Below are positions 24,842 through 32,966 of a DNA stretch of 64,000 bases, one piece after another. Source of the stretch: Planctomycetota bacterium (lineage in GTDB: Bacteria; Planctomycetota; UBA8108; JACQVS01); assembly GCA_028280485.1 (NCBI GenBank), contig JANQLS010000101.1:62001-126000 (forward strand), given 5' to 3'. The notes under the pieces were generated by a model. That model was not told the origin of the DNA and searched no databases. It worked only from the letters and a program-made list of their open reading frames with translations. The position numbers and the translations under genes were made by a program. How positions within the stretch are numbered: the stretch's first letter is position 1; each line of letters begins with the position of its first letter.

Positions 24842-27303
24842 TCGATTCCCTGAACCCTGCAGTCGCAGGATTAAGGATTCAACAAAAGAAAATCGAAGTG
24901 GTCGGTGACAACATCGCTAACGTTGACACCCCTTCGTTTAAAACTTCTCGCGTCGAGTTCAGCTCGATTTTTAGTCAGGTACTCAGTTTCGGAGCGGCTC
25001 CGGAGGGTACCTTTGGTGGTATCAATCCCATCCAAATTGGAAAGGGTGCTCAATTGGCGAGCATTTCGAAAGATTTTACCCAAGGCGCAATTAAGAACAC
25101 CGGAATCGCATCCGATTTGGCGATCGATGGCGACGGCTTCTTCGTGGTGAGAAGTGGAACCGGTGAAACGCTCTATACGCGGGATGGATCTTTCGGTTTG
25201 AGTTCGGGTAACCAATTGATCGATCCGGCAACCGGAGGAGTCGTGCAGGGCTGGATGGCCGATTCTGACTTTGATATCTCGGTGGGAGGTCCTCTTCAGG
25301 ATGTGACCATCCCGACGGGTTCATTGTCGATTGCTCGGGCTACTTCGAAAGTCTCGATGCAAGGAATCTTGAATTCATCGGGTGAAGTTGCCAGCTCAGG
25401 TTCGTGGCTCTTTTCGGCTGATCTTTACGACAATCGATCAGCTCAATCCAACAGCGATTTGATCTCTAGTAAGAACCCCTTAGGAATGAATCGAGCTTCT
25501 CGAAGCACTCCATTGGAAAACCTCGTAGTGAGTTTAGGTGACTTCACGACTTATTCCGCTTCGTCTGTAGGTACCTCTGGAACATCTTCAGCTTTGTTCC
25601 CAGACCTTCAGACTGATCCCACCGGTTTGGAAATCTCATTTGAATTTTCAAAGGGTGATCGAAGTATTGAAACCAGTACGTTTACCGTCGGTGGTCCTGC
25701 ACCGAATGGAGGGACAACTCTCGGCGAATTAACCGACTTCTTAGAAGACACTTTCGGAATTACGGGAGGTTTGGTCGATGGAGTTGAACTCGCAGAGCAC
25801 TCCTACTCGTTCCAACGAGTCAGCCCGATTTCGCAGAGCCCAGTAGCAGGAACCATCTCGGCTTCTGACTCGGTCTCTTTGGCCTCGATCACCTTTAACA
25901 ATGGAGATTTGAGAGGAGTCGAAGTCGGAGATTACTTCAGAATCACCTCCGGTTCAGCGAGTGGTCAGATTGCTCAAATTACGGATGTCACTGACGGTGA
26001 TAGCGACAACATTCCCGATACCTTGACCTTACGAGCGGATGGATTCAACTCTCTGTCGATCGTTCCTGAAACGGGTGATACGTGGGTTGTTCACGCTCCG
26101 GCTGAATTAGAGGTCGCACAAGATAAGGCTGTCACCTCCTTGCGTCAACAAACGACGGGTGGCCAAGTCGCCGATATCGTCGTTGCAACCGGTCCTGCAG
26201 GAGGAGCGATCAATACTTTGACCCTCACCGCCGCGACCACCGGAGCAGGTGCAGCCCAGAATTTCTTAGGTACGAGTGAGACCTTTGCGAACGCTCACGG
26301 TATTCAAGCGAATCAAATCGTTCAGTGGACGACCTCTTCAGGGACGGCTCAAGGTTGGATCACCGGATTCACCGATAACACGATCACCGTTTCTTGGAAT
26401 TCCTCATTGGGAGCACAAACTCCAACGGCTAACAGTGAGTTTTCTATTTTAGAACGACCACCGGGTTCGATCGAGATCGCTGGAAATACGGGAAGTCCCA
26501 ATAACATTTCAAATGTTCAAACCTTAGCAGACGGAGATCTGGTTTCACTGTTCACGGCTCCTCCTGTCGCACAGGCGGTAGGTGAGGGAGTCAACACGAC
26601 CTTTACCGTTTTTGATTCACAGGGAAGTCCCCATGAAATCGAAATGACTTTCGTCTACGAAGCAGCTTCAGCAAACGGGCCCAGCGTTGTTCGCTACATC
26701 GCCGAGTCTGAAGATGATGCAAACCGAAGCCGGGTCATCGGAAGTGGCTCGATTGCTTTCAACGCGGAAGGTCAATTTTTAGGAACGGGACGGTCAACGG
26801 AAACAGTACGTTTGGATTTACAACCAACGGTGACCAACACCCAGGGAGTTGCTACTCCTTTAAATCTCGAAGTCGATTTCTCAAGACTGAGCTTGCTCAA
26901 CACTACCAACTCGGCGGTACAGCTTGAAGAGCAAGACGGATTCCCCGCAGGAACCCTGAGAGAGTTTGGCGTCGGTGAAGATGGAATTATCACCGGTATT
27001 TTTGATAACGGGTTATCGAGAAACTTAGGGCAAATCGCCCTTGCCCGTTTCCAAAACAACAATGGATTAGTAGTTACAGGATCCAACTATTACCGACAGT
27101 CATCGAACTCAGGTAATGCTCTTGTTGGAACTCCTGGAACTTTAGGTAGAGGAAATCTTCGGGGCGGATCCCTGGAGGATTCCAATGTTAACTTGGCTGA
27201 ACAGTTCACAGATTTGATCACGGGTCAACGGGCATTCCAAGCGAATGCAAGAACCTTTTCAGCCTCAGACCAGCTCCTTCAAGAGTTGGTGAACTTGATC
27301 TAA
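24832..27303 (+). CDS. flgE: flagellar hook protein FlgE (large)
   Basis: FlgE builds the extracellular hook. The 823-residue product starts with LNPAVAGLRIQQKKIEVVGDNIANVDTPSFK (rod/hook N-terminal motif) and SDLAIDGDGFFVV (hook signature), and ends with LAEQFTDLITGQRAFQANARTFSASDQLLQELVNLI. Enteric FlgE is about 400 residues; the extra 400 lie in a Ser/Thr/Gly-rich middle region (about 170-600) likely to form extra surface domains. It also carries VNTTFTVFDSQGSPHEIEMTFV, the conserved D1/D2 strand. Confidence 0.95.
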   Translation: MALIDSLNPAVAGLRIQQKKIEVVGDNIANVDTPSFKTSRVEFSSIFSQVLSFGAAPEGTFGGINPIQIGKGAQLASISKDFTQGAIKNTGIASDLAIDGDGFFVVRSGTGETLYTRDGSFGLSSGNQLIDPATGGVVQGWMADSDFDISVGGPLQDVTIPTGSLSIARATSKVSMQGILNSSGEVASSGSWLFSADLYDNRSAQSNSDLISSKNPLGMNRASRSTPLENLVVSLGDFTTYSASSVGTSGTSSALFPDLQTDPTGLEISFEFSKGDRSIETSTFTVGGPAPNGGTTLGELTDFLEDTFGITGGLVDGVELAEHSYSFQRVSPISQSPVAGTISASDSVSLASITFNNGDLRGVEVGDYFRITSGSASGQIAQITDVTDGDSDNIPDTLTLRADGFNSLSIVPETGDTWVVHAPAELEVAQDKAVTSLRQQTTGGQVADIVVATGPAGGAINTLTLTAATTGAGAAQNFLGTSETFANAHGIQANQIVQWTTSSGTAQGWITGFTDNTITVSWNSSLGAQTPTANSEFSILERPPGSIEIAGNTGSPNNISNVQTLADGDLVSLFTAPPVAQAVGEGVNTTFTVFDSQGSPHEIEMTFVYEAASANGPSVVRYIAESEDDANRSRVIGSGSIAFNAEGQFLGTGRSTETVRLDLQPTVTNTQGVATPLNLEVDFSRLSLLNTTNSAVQLEEQDGFPAGTLREFGVGEDGIITGIFDNGLSRNLGQIALARFQNNNGLVVTGSNYYRQSSNSGNALVGTPGTLGRGNLRGGSLEDSNVNLAEQFTDLITGQRAFQANARTFSASDQLLQELVNLI

Positions 27304-27390
27304 TAAAAGGAGGCCCATCGATGCTTAGATTCTTAGGTGCTCAAGTAGAACAGGCGGTCTTAAGGGGAATGGTGTCTATGGGAGATGATC

Positions 27391-27585
27391 ATGATCAAGC
27401 TGACCCGACTCAACGAGAAGCCTTTCGTACTCAACTCCAATTTGGTCAAGTTCATAGAAGAACGTCCCGACACGATTCTAACTTTGGTGAACGAAGAGAA
27501 GGTCGTAGTCAGGGAAAGTATGGAAGAGGTTATTAAAAAGGTCGTCGAGTACGAACGAAGGTTAAGGGTCTTCACCCCAGACTGA
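27391..27585 (+). CDS. flbD: FlbD family flagellar protein (swrD-like)
   Basis: A 64-residue protein MIKLTRLNEKPFVLNSNLVKFIEERPDTILTLVNEEKVVVRES... that fits the short FlbD/SwrD family found after flgE in Firmicutes and spirochaetes, where SwrD raises motor power. The start at 27391 is preferred over the in-frame ATG at 27385 because the GGAG at 27381-27384 is then 6 bases away instead of touching the codon. A second start with a better site (AAAGGAGG, ATG 27321) opens a different frame that overlaps this gene. Confidence 0.88.
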   Translation: MIKLTRLNEKPFVLNSNLVKFIEERPDTILTLVNEEKVVVRESMEEVIKKVVEYERRLRVFTPD

Positions 27586-27656
27586 CGAAGTGCGACACGA
27601 TCTACACACTCATTTGAATTTGGAGAGGGAATTCTCAAATCAAAAGAGGTTCGGCC

Positions 27657-28337
27657 ATGGCCGACGAAAAAGAAGAAAAGAAGGAAGATCAAGAAGCTGA
27701 AAACCAGACCGAGGGAGCTGAAGGTGACGGTTCGGAAGAAGGTGAACCGAAGCAGAAGTCGAAGCTCTTTAGTAAGACTGGTTTATTGATCTTTATCGCG
27801 ATCGTTTTGTTAGAGGCGGCTGCATTCAGCTTTATGTTTCTAATGGGTGGATCTGAGCCCGCAGATGCAGAAGGTACGCCGACTGAAAATGCTGAGAACG
27901 AAGGAATTGAAGAGGAATTAGAAACGGGCGACGTCGACGTTGAGAGCCTTTCTCAATTGAAGCCTTACCTCATCGATTTAGATGAAGTCACCGTCTACCC
28001 GCAGAGTACTCAAAGCAACGCTCCTAACCGTATCACCGCCGAAATCCAAATCGTCCTCAGTGACAAGCTCGGAGAAGCGTTGATGGCGGAAGGGAAAGAT
28101 TCACAGGCGATCAAGGTGATCAAGTTGAATCTTCGACAAGTGTTAAAGCAGATGCTCGAAGAGTACGGTGTAAGAATTGTTGACGGTGCTGTCCGAGAGG
28201 CTTTTCAGCACGAAGCCAAAACTCGATTGAATAACGTCCAAGTAGAGGGAGACCGAGAGCTTTTGAAGATTATTCGATTACTGCGCGGGCACGTCCGTCA
28301 GGTCATGATCGATCGCTTACAACAAGCGAGTTTCTAA
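27657..28337 (+). CDS. fliL: flagellar basal body-associated protein FliL
   Basis: FliL rings surround the stator units and support torque. The 226-residue product has an acidic, Lys/Glu-rich cytoplasmic head, one membrane helix (about 43-63, [19 protein letters not shown]), an acidic linker and a periplasmic stomatin-like domain ([42 protein letters not shown]). In other genomes motA and motB stand before it and fliM after it; neither is found here. Confidence 0.85.
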   Translation: MADEKEEKKEDQEAENQTEGAEGDGSEEGEPKQKSKLFSKTGLLIFIAIVLLEAAAFSFMFLMGGSEPADAEGTPTENAENEGIEEELETGDVDVESLSQLKPYLIDLDEVTVYPQSTQSNAPNRITAEIQIVLSDKLGEALMAEGKDSQAIKVIKLNLRQVLKQMLEEYGVRIVDGAVREAFQHEAKTRLNNVQVEGDRELLKIIRLLRGHVRQVMIDRLQQASF

Positions 28338-28365
28338 AGCTCCTTCTCAATTGAAAGAGAAAATA

Positions 28366-28788
28366 ATGTCAGCTGAATCTGAAGAAACCGTAACCGAGAC
28401 TACCACTGAAGAAGAACAAGTGGCGGCTCCTGAAGAATCGACAGCCTCGGAAGAGGAACAGTTGAACGCGGCTGATTTTCCAGAACCAGAAGCGGCAGAC
28501 GATCTCCCGGATGTCAATCCCGAAGAGAACGTTGAACTCTTAAAGGATGTATCGCTTAAGGCTCGAGTCGAACTGGGAAGAAGTGAGATGTACCTCAAAG
28601 ACATCATGCGCTTGGCCCAAGGATCGGTCGTCGAGCTCGATAAACACTCGGGAGATCCTCTTGATATCTTTGTGAGTGGAAGATTGGTTGCCCGAGGTGA
28701 GGTGTTAGTCCTCAATGATAATTTTTGTGTTCGGATTACAGAGATTCTGTCGCCGGAGGATAGTTTCAAACTAAAAACGAATTCTTAA
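28366..28788 (+). CDS. fliN: flagellar motor switch protein FliN
   Basis: FliN is the C-ring base protein. The 140-residue product has an acidic Glu/Thr-rich N-terminal half and a C-terminal SpoA/FliN domain: [70 protein letters not shown], a full match. ATG 28366 is preferred to TTG 28351 in the same frame. FliN normally sits with FliM, which is not present in this operon. Confidence 0.93.
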   Translation: MSAESEETVTETTTEEEQVAAPEESTASEEEQLNAADFPEPEAADDLPDVNPEENVELLKDVSLKARVELGRSEMYLKDIMRLAQGSVVELDKHSGDPLDIFVSGRLVARGEVLVLNDNFCVRITEILSPEDSFKLKTNS

Positions 28789-28827
28789 AGCTATACGTTC
28801 ATCGTAGTCGTTGAAATTAGAGTATCA

Positions 28828-28858
28828 GCTCTCACTCTGAGAATGGAGGAGTGAGAGC
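28828..28858 (+). promoter_or_regulatory. perfect 10-bp hairpin between fliN and fliO
   Basis: GCTCTCACTC (28828-28837) pairs perfectly with GAGTGAGAGC (28849-28858) across an 11-base loop, 12 bases before the fliO ATG. No U-tract follows, so attenuation by termination is unlikely; it may set mRNA processing or fliO translation. Confidence 0.5.
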
Positions 28859-28870
28859 AGAGAGGGAAAC

Positions 28871-29788
28871 ATGATACTTAAGCAAAAGCAAACCTCGTTG
28901 AGGATTTGCATCTTAGCGTTAAATCTGATCATCGCTTGGAGCGCCGTCAGTGCTCAAGGCCAAGAACAAGGGTCGAGGCTGCCTCGTGTCGGTCCTCAGT
29001 TCCCATCATCTAATTCTACTTCTTCAAAAACGACTCAATTAAATATCGAGGCAGAGAATCCATCTTCGGTGAAAACCACTCCCGATGGCCCTTCTCAAAC
29101 ATCGGGTTCTCGACGAGGGACGTTGGGTGAACTTCTGAGTTCTCCTTCTGTTTCTTCATCGAGAAAGACCCAAGCTGAAAGTGATAAAAAGAAAGATGCG
29201 AGCAGCCTGAGCGTCCTTTTGAGACTCGCCGGCTGGACCTTGGTCGTCGTCGCATTAGGAGCCGGATTCCTCGTTTTATTAAAACGATACACACCAGTTG
29301 GAAAAAATATAAATGGTGGTGGAGCGATGCGAGTTCTCGGCCGCACAGCTCTGAGCCCTCGCCATAGCGTTGTTCTTCTTCGCGTTGGAAACCAACGAGT
29401 TATCGCCGTAGGAGTTTCCGGCGATCGCATGACGACCCTGAGTGAAATTACTGATCCTGCCGGAATCTTGGCCTTAGATTCGACTTTCCGGGATTCCTTA
29501 GATGAGCACACCCGAGACTTGGGAGATTCGAAGGATCTCTACCAGTCTTTACCTCAGCCTCGAGCTCATGTGCCTCAACAAGGCGAAACTTGGTACAAAA
29601 AAGAAGTACGACGCATTCGAGGTTTACTCGAATCTTGGCGGGGCCAAGTTCGGGGTGATCAACCAACCAATGAGAATTCAATTCCTCAACCAGTCGTTGA
29701 TAATCGTTCCGAGAAGAGCCTGAAGCCCAAAACTAAAAAGGTGAAGCCTCAAAAACGACTTCCGGTCGAAACTGGAGGTCCTCAATGA
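28871..29788 (+). CDS. fliO: flagellar biosynthesis protein FliO
   Basis: FliO is a bitopic membrane protein that helps assemble the FliPQR core. The 305-residue product has a signal peptide (about 1-28, ending SAVSAQ), a Ser/Thr-rich periplasmic stretch, a membrane helix (about 117-137, LAGWTLVVVALGAGFLVLL) and the conserved cytoplasmic SH3-like domain MRVLGRTALSPRHSVVLLRVGNQRVIAVGVSGDRMTTLSEI. An unconserved basic tail follows. Its stop overlaps the fliP start. Confidence 0.85.
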   Translation: MILKQKQTSLRICILALNLIIAWSAVSAQGQEQGSRLPRVGPQFPSSNSTSSKTTQLNIEAENPSSVKTTPDGPSQTSGSRRGTLGELLSSPSVSSSRKTQAESDKKKDASSLSVLLRLAGWTLVVVALGAGFLVLLKRYTPVGKNINGGGAMRVLGRTALSPRHSVVLLRVGNQRVIAVGVSGDRMTTLSEITDPAGILALDSTFRDSLDEHTRDLGDSKDLYQSLPQPRAHVPQQGETWYKKEVRRIRGLLESWRGQVRGDQPTNENSIPQPVVDNRSEKSLKPKTKKVKPQKRLPVETGGPQ

Positions 29789-30597
29789 TCAAGGTGAGAG
29801 CCCCCTCATTTTTAAAATTAAAGAAGTCGACTTGGTGGATCGCCGGTCTGACCCTGGTTTTCAGTTTGTGTTTAGGAGGTTCCTTACACGCCCAAGACAT
29901 GTTGAAAACGTTGACGGGACAAGATCCCTCTCAGCTTTCAACTCCATTGAGGCTCTTAGCCTTACTCACCGTTTTGAGTTTGGTTCCTTCGATCGTCCTG
30001 ATGACCACGTGTTTTCCTCGGATCCTCATCGTGTTGTCGTTTTTGCGAAGAGCCATCGGTACTCAAGAGCTTCCTCCCGCGCAAGTGATGGCGGGACTCG
30101 CACTCTTTATTACAGGTGCCGTGATGGCTCCAACTTGGGAGCGAGTTTATAACGATGCCCTCGCTCCATACATGAAAAATGAAATCAGTGATAGTGAGGC
30201 TTACTCCCGAGCGGTCGGGCCACTTAAAAAGTTTATGTTGGATCGAGCCTTAACGAGTGATTTGAAACTCTTCATCGAGATTTCAAATTACGAAGAGCGC
30301 TTGAAGGAAGAAGGAAAAAATGTTGAAGAGCAAAAGGTAGAGGACCTTCCTCTGACGATCGTCATCCCGTCTTTCATGATCAGTGAATTGAAGGTCGCAT
30401 TCAGGATGGGTTTCGTCATCTATCTTCCCTTTTTGATCATCGATTTGGTCGTTGCAACAACACTCCTGTCGATGGGAATGATGGTCTTACCGCCCTTCAT
30501 GGTTTCTCTTCCATTAAAAATTATGGTGTTTGTGCTGGTCGATGGATGGCATCTCATCGTCGAACAGCTTGTCGTCAGTATTGGTAGTGTAACTTAG
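29785..30597 (+). CDS. fliP: flagellar type III export protein FliP
   Basis: FliP pentamer forms the export-gate core with FliQ and FliR. The 270-residue product has an N-terminal signal-like segment, then the family signatures TCFPRILIVLSFLRRAIGTQELPPAQVMAGLALFITG and ISELKVAFRMGFVIYLPFLIIDLVVATTLLSMGMMVLPPFMVSLPLKIMVFVLVDGWHL. Four core membrane helices are visible. It overlaps fliO by 4 bases. Confidence 0.98.
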   Translation: MIKVRAPSFLKLKKSTWWIAGLTLVFSLCLGGSLHAQDMLKTLTGQDPSQLSTPLRLLALLTVLSLVPSIVLMTTCFPRILIVLSFLRRAIGTQELPPAQVMAGLALFITGAVMAPTWERVYNDALAPYMKNEISDSEAYSRAVGPLKKFMLDRALTSDLKLFIEISNYEERLKEEGKNVEEQKVEDLPLTIVIPSFMISELKVAFRMGFVIYLPFLIIDLVVATTLLSMGMMVLPPFMVSLPLKIMVFVLVDGWHLIVEQLVVSIGSVT

Positions 30598-30611
30598 GTA
30601 CTCTGTTCACG

Positions 30612-30893
30612 ATGGATACTTGGATCCTCGAAGACGCAATAGGATTGGCCCGCGGAGCATTGATCGAAGCGATGATGCTTGTGTTACCAATTTTATTGGC
30701 TGGGTTGGTGATCGGTTTGGTCGTGAGTCTGTTTCAAGCCTTGACACAGATTCAGGAACAAACTCTCTCCTTTATACCCAAGATCCTGGGAGTAGGAGCA
30801 ACGTTGTTCATTCTCCTCCCGTGGATGCTATCGATGATTATCGAGTACACCATCGAGAGATTTCAGGACATGGGTGGGGGATTAAGCCCCTAA
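30612..30893 (+). CDS. fliQ: flagellar type III export protein FliQ
   Basis: FliQ (93 residues) contributes four copies to the export gate. Two membrane helices (about 17-39 and 54-78) and the motif GLVVSLFQALTQIQEQTLSFIPKILG identify it. Start ATG 30612, 14 bases after fliP. Confidence 0.97.
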   Translation: MDTWILEDAIGLARGALIEAMMLVLPILLAGLVIGLVVSLFQALTQIQEQTLSFIPKILGVGATLFILLPWMLSMIIEYTIERFQDMGGGLSP

Positions 30894-30915
30894 ACCAAAA
30901 CCCGAGAAAATCGAA

Positions 30916-31740
30916 TTGGATTCATTACTAGGAGAATTCCTCAACTCTCGATTAGCCGTCTTCGTGCTGGTATTAGCACGGATGTCGGGGCTCTTTATCA
31001 CGGCCCCCTTCTTCTCAGGATCTTCGACTCCTCAGAGACTGAAGGTGATTATGGCTTGTGGCCTCGCCGTCTGTGTAACGCCATTGAACTTTCATCACGC
31101 AGATGTCGCTTTGAATTCTTTAGGTCATCCGATCAGTGCCTTGGTCGCGCTCATCGGAGAGTTAGCCTTAGGAATGGGAGTGGGTCTCTTGATCACTCTG
31201 TTCATTTCAGCGATCCAAACGGCTGGATATATCATCGCTTTGGATATGGGAATGGCGATCGCCAATGTTTTGGACCCGGTGACGAATCAACAAACTTCGG
31301 TGATCGGTCAATTAAAATCGAGTTTCGCTGTCCTGATGATGCTGATCCTCAACTTGCATCACGACTTGATTCGAGCCTTATCGGGGTCGTTCACGTTGTT
31401 GCCCCCAGGGTTTGTTCTCGATGGTGTCCGCAGAACTGAAGCCAGTTCTGTTTTAAGTTTGTTTGCTCTGACTGAGGGAGGAAAGCTATTTGACATCGCC
31501 GTTCAAATGGTCGCTCCCATCTCCGTCATCTTATTTTTAGTAACGATCGCAATGGCGTTTTTAGCGAGAACCGTTCCTGAGATGAATATTTTCGTCTTAG
31601 GTTACGCCATTCGATTATTAGTCGGCTTGTGGTTGATCGCTTTGGTCTTTCCGGTCTTCGTTTCATTTTTTGAAACGGGCTTTTATGAAACCTTCGAGCG
31701 AGGGGCGGATTATTTCCGCGTACTCTCGACAGAGAAATAA
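30916..31740 (+). CDS. fliR: flagellar type III export protein FliR
   Basis: FliR (274 residues) is the single-copy export-gate subunit. The family pattern is clear: VLARMSGLFITAPFFSGSSTPQRLKVI, then SALVALIGELALGMGVGLLITLFISAIQTAGYIIALDMGMAIANVLDP, and a C-terminal helix pair with VPEMNIFVLGYAIRLLVGLW. The only in-frame initiator at the expected position is TTG 30916, with a weak CGAGA upstream. Confidence 0.97.
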   Translation: MDSLLGEFLNSRLAVFVLVLARMSGLFITAPFFSGSSTPQRLKVIMACGLAVCVTPLNFHHADVALNSLGHPISALVALIGELALGMGVGLLITLFISAIQTAGYIIALDMGMAIANVLDPVTNQQTSVIGQLKSSFAVLMMLILNLHHDLIRALSGSFTLLPPGFVLDGVRRTEASSVLSLFALTEGGKLFDIAVQMVAPISVILFLVTIAMAFLARTVPEMNIFVLGYAIRLLVGLWLIALVFPVFVSFFETGFYETFERGADYFRVLSTEK

Positions 31741-31750
31741 GGATTTATAG

Positions 31751-32863
31751 GTGCCACCCGAAGATCGCGATTCCAGGACCGAAAAGGCCACCCCCCGAAA
31801 ACGAGAGGAGGCGAGAAAGCAAGGTCAAGTACCTAAGAGCCAGGACTTGAATGTGGCGGTTTCGCTCACCGCGATTTTTGCCATTCTTCTTCTTTTCGGG
31901 ACGCGTTCGGTCGGAAAGATCAAGGAAGTAGTACGTTATCACCTTGGATCGATCGCTGAGTTCCAATTGAGCTCAGAGACTGTGATCGAGACCATGGCCC
32001 TCGTCGTAAGAGACATCTTCAGTGTGATCTGGCCGATCTTGCTGATTCTATTCATCGCCGCCGTCTTGGTGAATTTTGCTCAAGTAGGATTTTTACTTTC
32101 AGGAGAATCGATCAAGCCTAGCTTATCCAAGATCAACCCCCTTAAAGGACTCCAAAGAATTTTCTCACTCAAGGGATTGAATCGATTCCTTTTGGGAGTT
32201 TTTAAGGTTCTCGCCATCGGATCCGTCCTCGTTTGGAGTTTGTGGGAACTCCTTTTGAGTGAAGAAGCGGGAGAAGCCTACCTTCTTCTTCAAGCTCAGC
32301 ACGCTGAGGTCATTCCATTTACCTTGGATGCGGTGATTCAAATGATGATTCGAGGATTGGTGGTACTGATCATCCTGGCGCTTTTGGACTACGCCTTTCA
32401 GCGTTGGCAACATGAAAAAGACCTCATGATGACCAAGCAGGAGATTAAAGATGAAGTTCAAAACATGGAAGGAGATGCCAAGCTCAAAGGAAAGAGGCGA
32501 AAGCTTCAAATCGAGATGCTTCGCCAAAACACTCGGCAGGATGTTGAAGGAGCCGATGTTGTGCTTGGAAATCCCACTCACTACTCCGTTGCGATCAAAT
32601 ACGATCGCATGTCGATGAGTGCACCCAAGTGTGTTGCTAAAGGACAAGATTTTATGGCTCTCAGGATTCGGCAGATCGCCATGGAAAGTAATGTTCCAAT
32701 CGTGATCAAGCCGGCTTTAGCCCGAGCGCTCTACCAAGCGGTAGAGCCGGGGCAAGAAGTTCCTGAAGAGTTTTACCACGCTGTAGCCGAAGTTTTGGCT
32801 TACGTCTACAAGCTTGCAAAGCCGGGAAACCGCCTCAATCAAACCGAGACGGTTCCCGTTTAG
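31751..32863 (+). CDS. flhB: flagellar type III export protein FlhB
   Basis: FlhB (370 residues) sets export specificity. It starts with the typical DSRTEKATPRKREEARKQGQVPKSQD, has four membrane helices (about 32-210), and a cytoplasmic domain with the autocleavage motif NPTH at residues 274-277 (cleavage after Asn274). The start is GTG 31751 with AAGGA 7 bases upstream. The repeat element that follows begins 10 bases after the stop codon. Confidence 0.97.
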   Translation: MPPEDRDSRTEKATPRKREEARKQGQVPKSQDLNVAVSLTAIFAILLLFGTRSVGKIKEVVRYHLGSIAEFQLSSETVIETMALVVRDIFSVIWPILLILFIAAVLVNFAQVGFLLSGESIKPSLSKINPLKGLQRIFSLKGLNRFLLGVFKVLAIGSVLVWSLWELLLSEEAGEAYLLLQAQHAEVIPFTLDAVIQMMIRGLVVLIILALLDYAFQRWQHEKDLMMTKQEIKDEVQNMEGDAKLKGKRRKLQIEMLRQNTRQDVEGADVVLGNPTHYSVAIKYDRMSMSAPKCVAKGQDFMALRIRQIAMESNVPIVIKPALARALYQAVEPGQEVPEEFYHAVAEVLAYVYKLAKPGNRLNQTETVPV

Positions 32864-32872
32864 CGAATTGAA

Positions 32873-32930
32873 GGCAAATCTTGGATTTGCTGGAACGGTT
32901 GAAGCCTGCTCTGAAGGAGCTTGCTTCAAC
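32873..32930 (-). repeat. dispersed hairpin repeat, family A, copy 1 (inverted)
   Basis: Read on the minus strand it is GTTGAAGCAAGC...GGCTTCAACCG, then GCAAATC...GATTTGCC: two stem-loops in the same order as in copies at 44202, 56784 and 61382. It fills most of the gap between flhB and flhA and is the only copy opposite to its neighbours. Confidence 0.75.
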
Positions 32931-32966
32931 AAAAAGAAATTAGTGTTTGTTTAAGGAGTTCCATCT

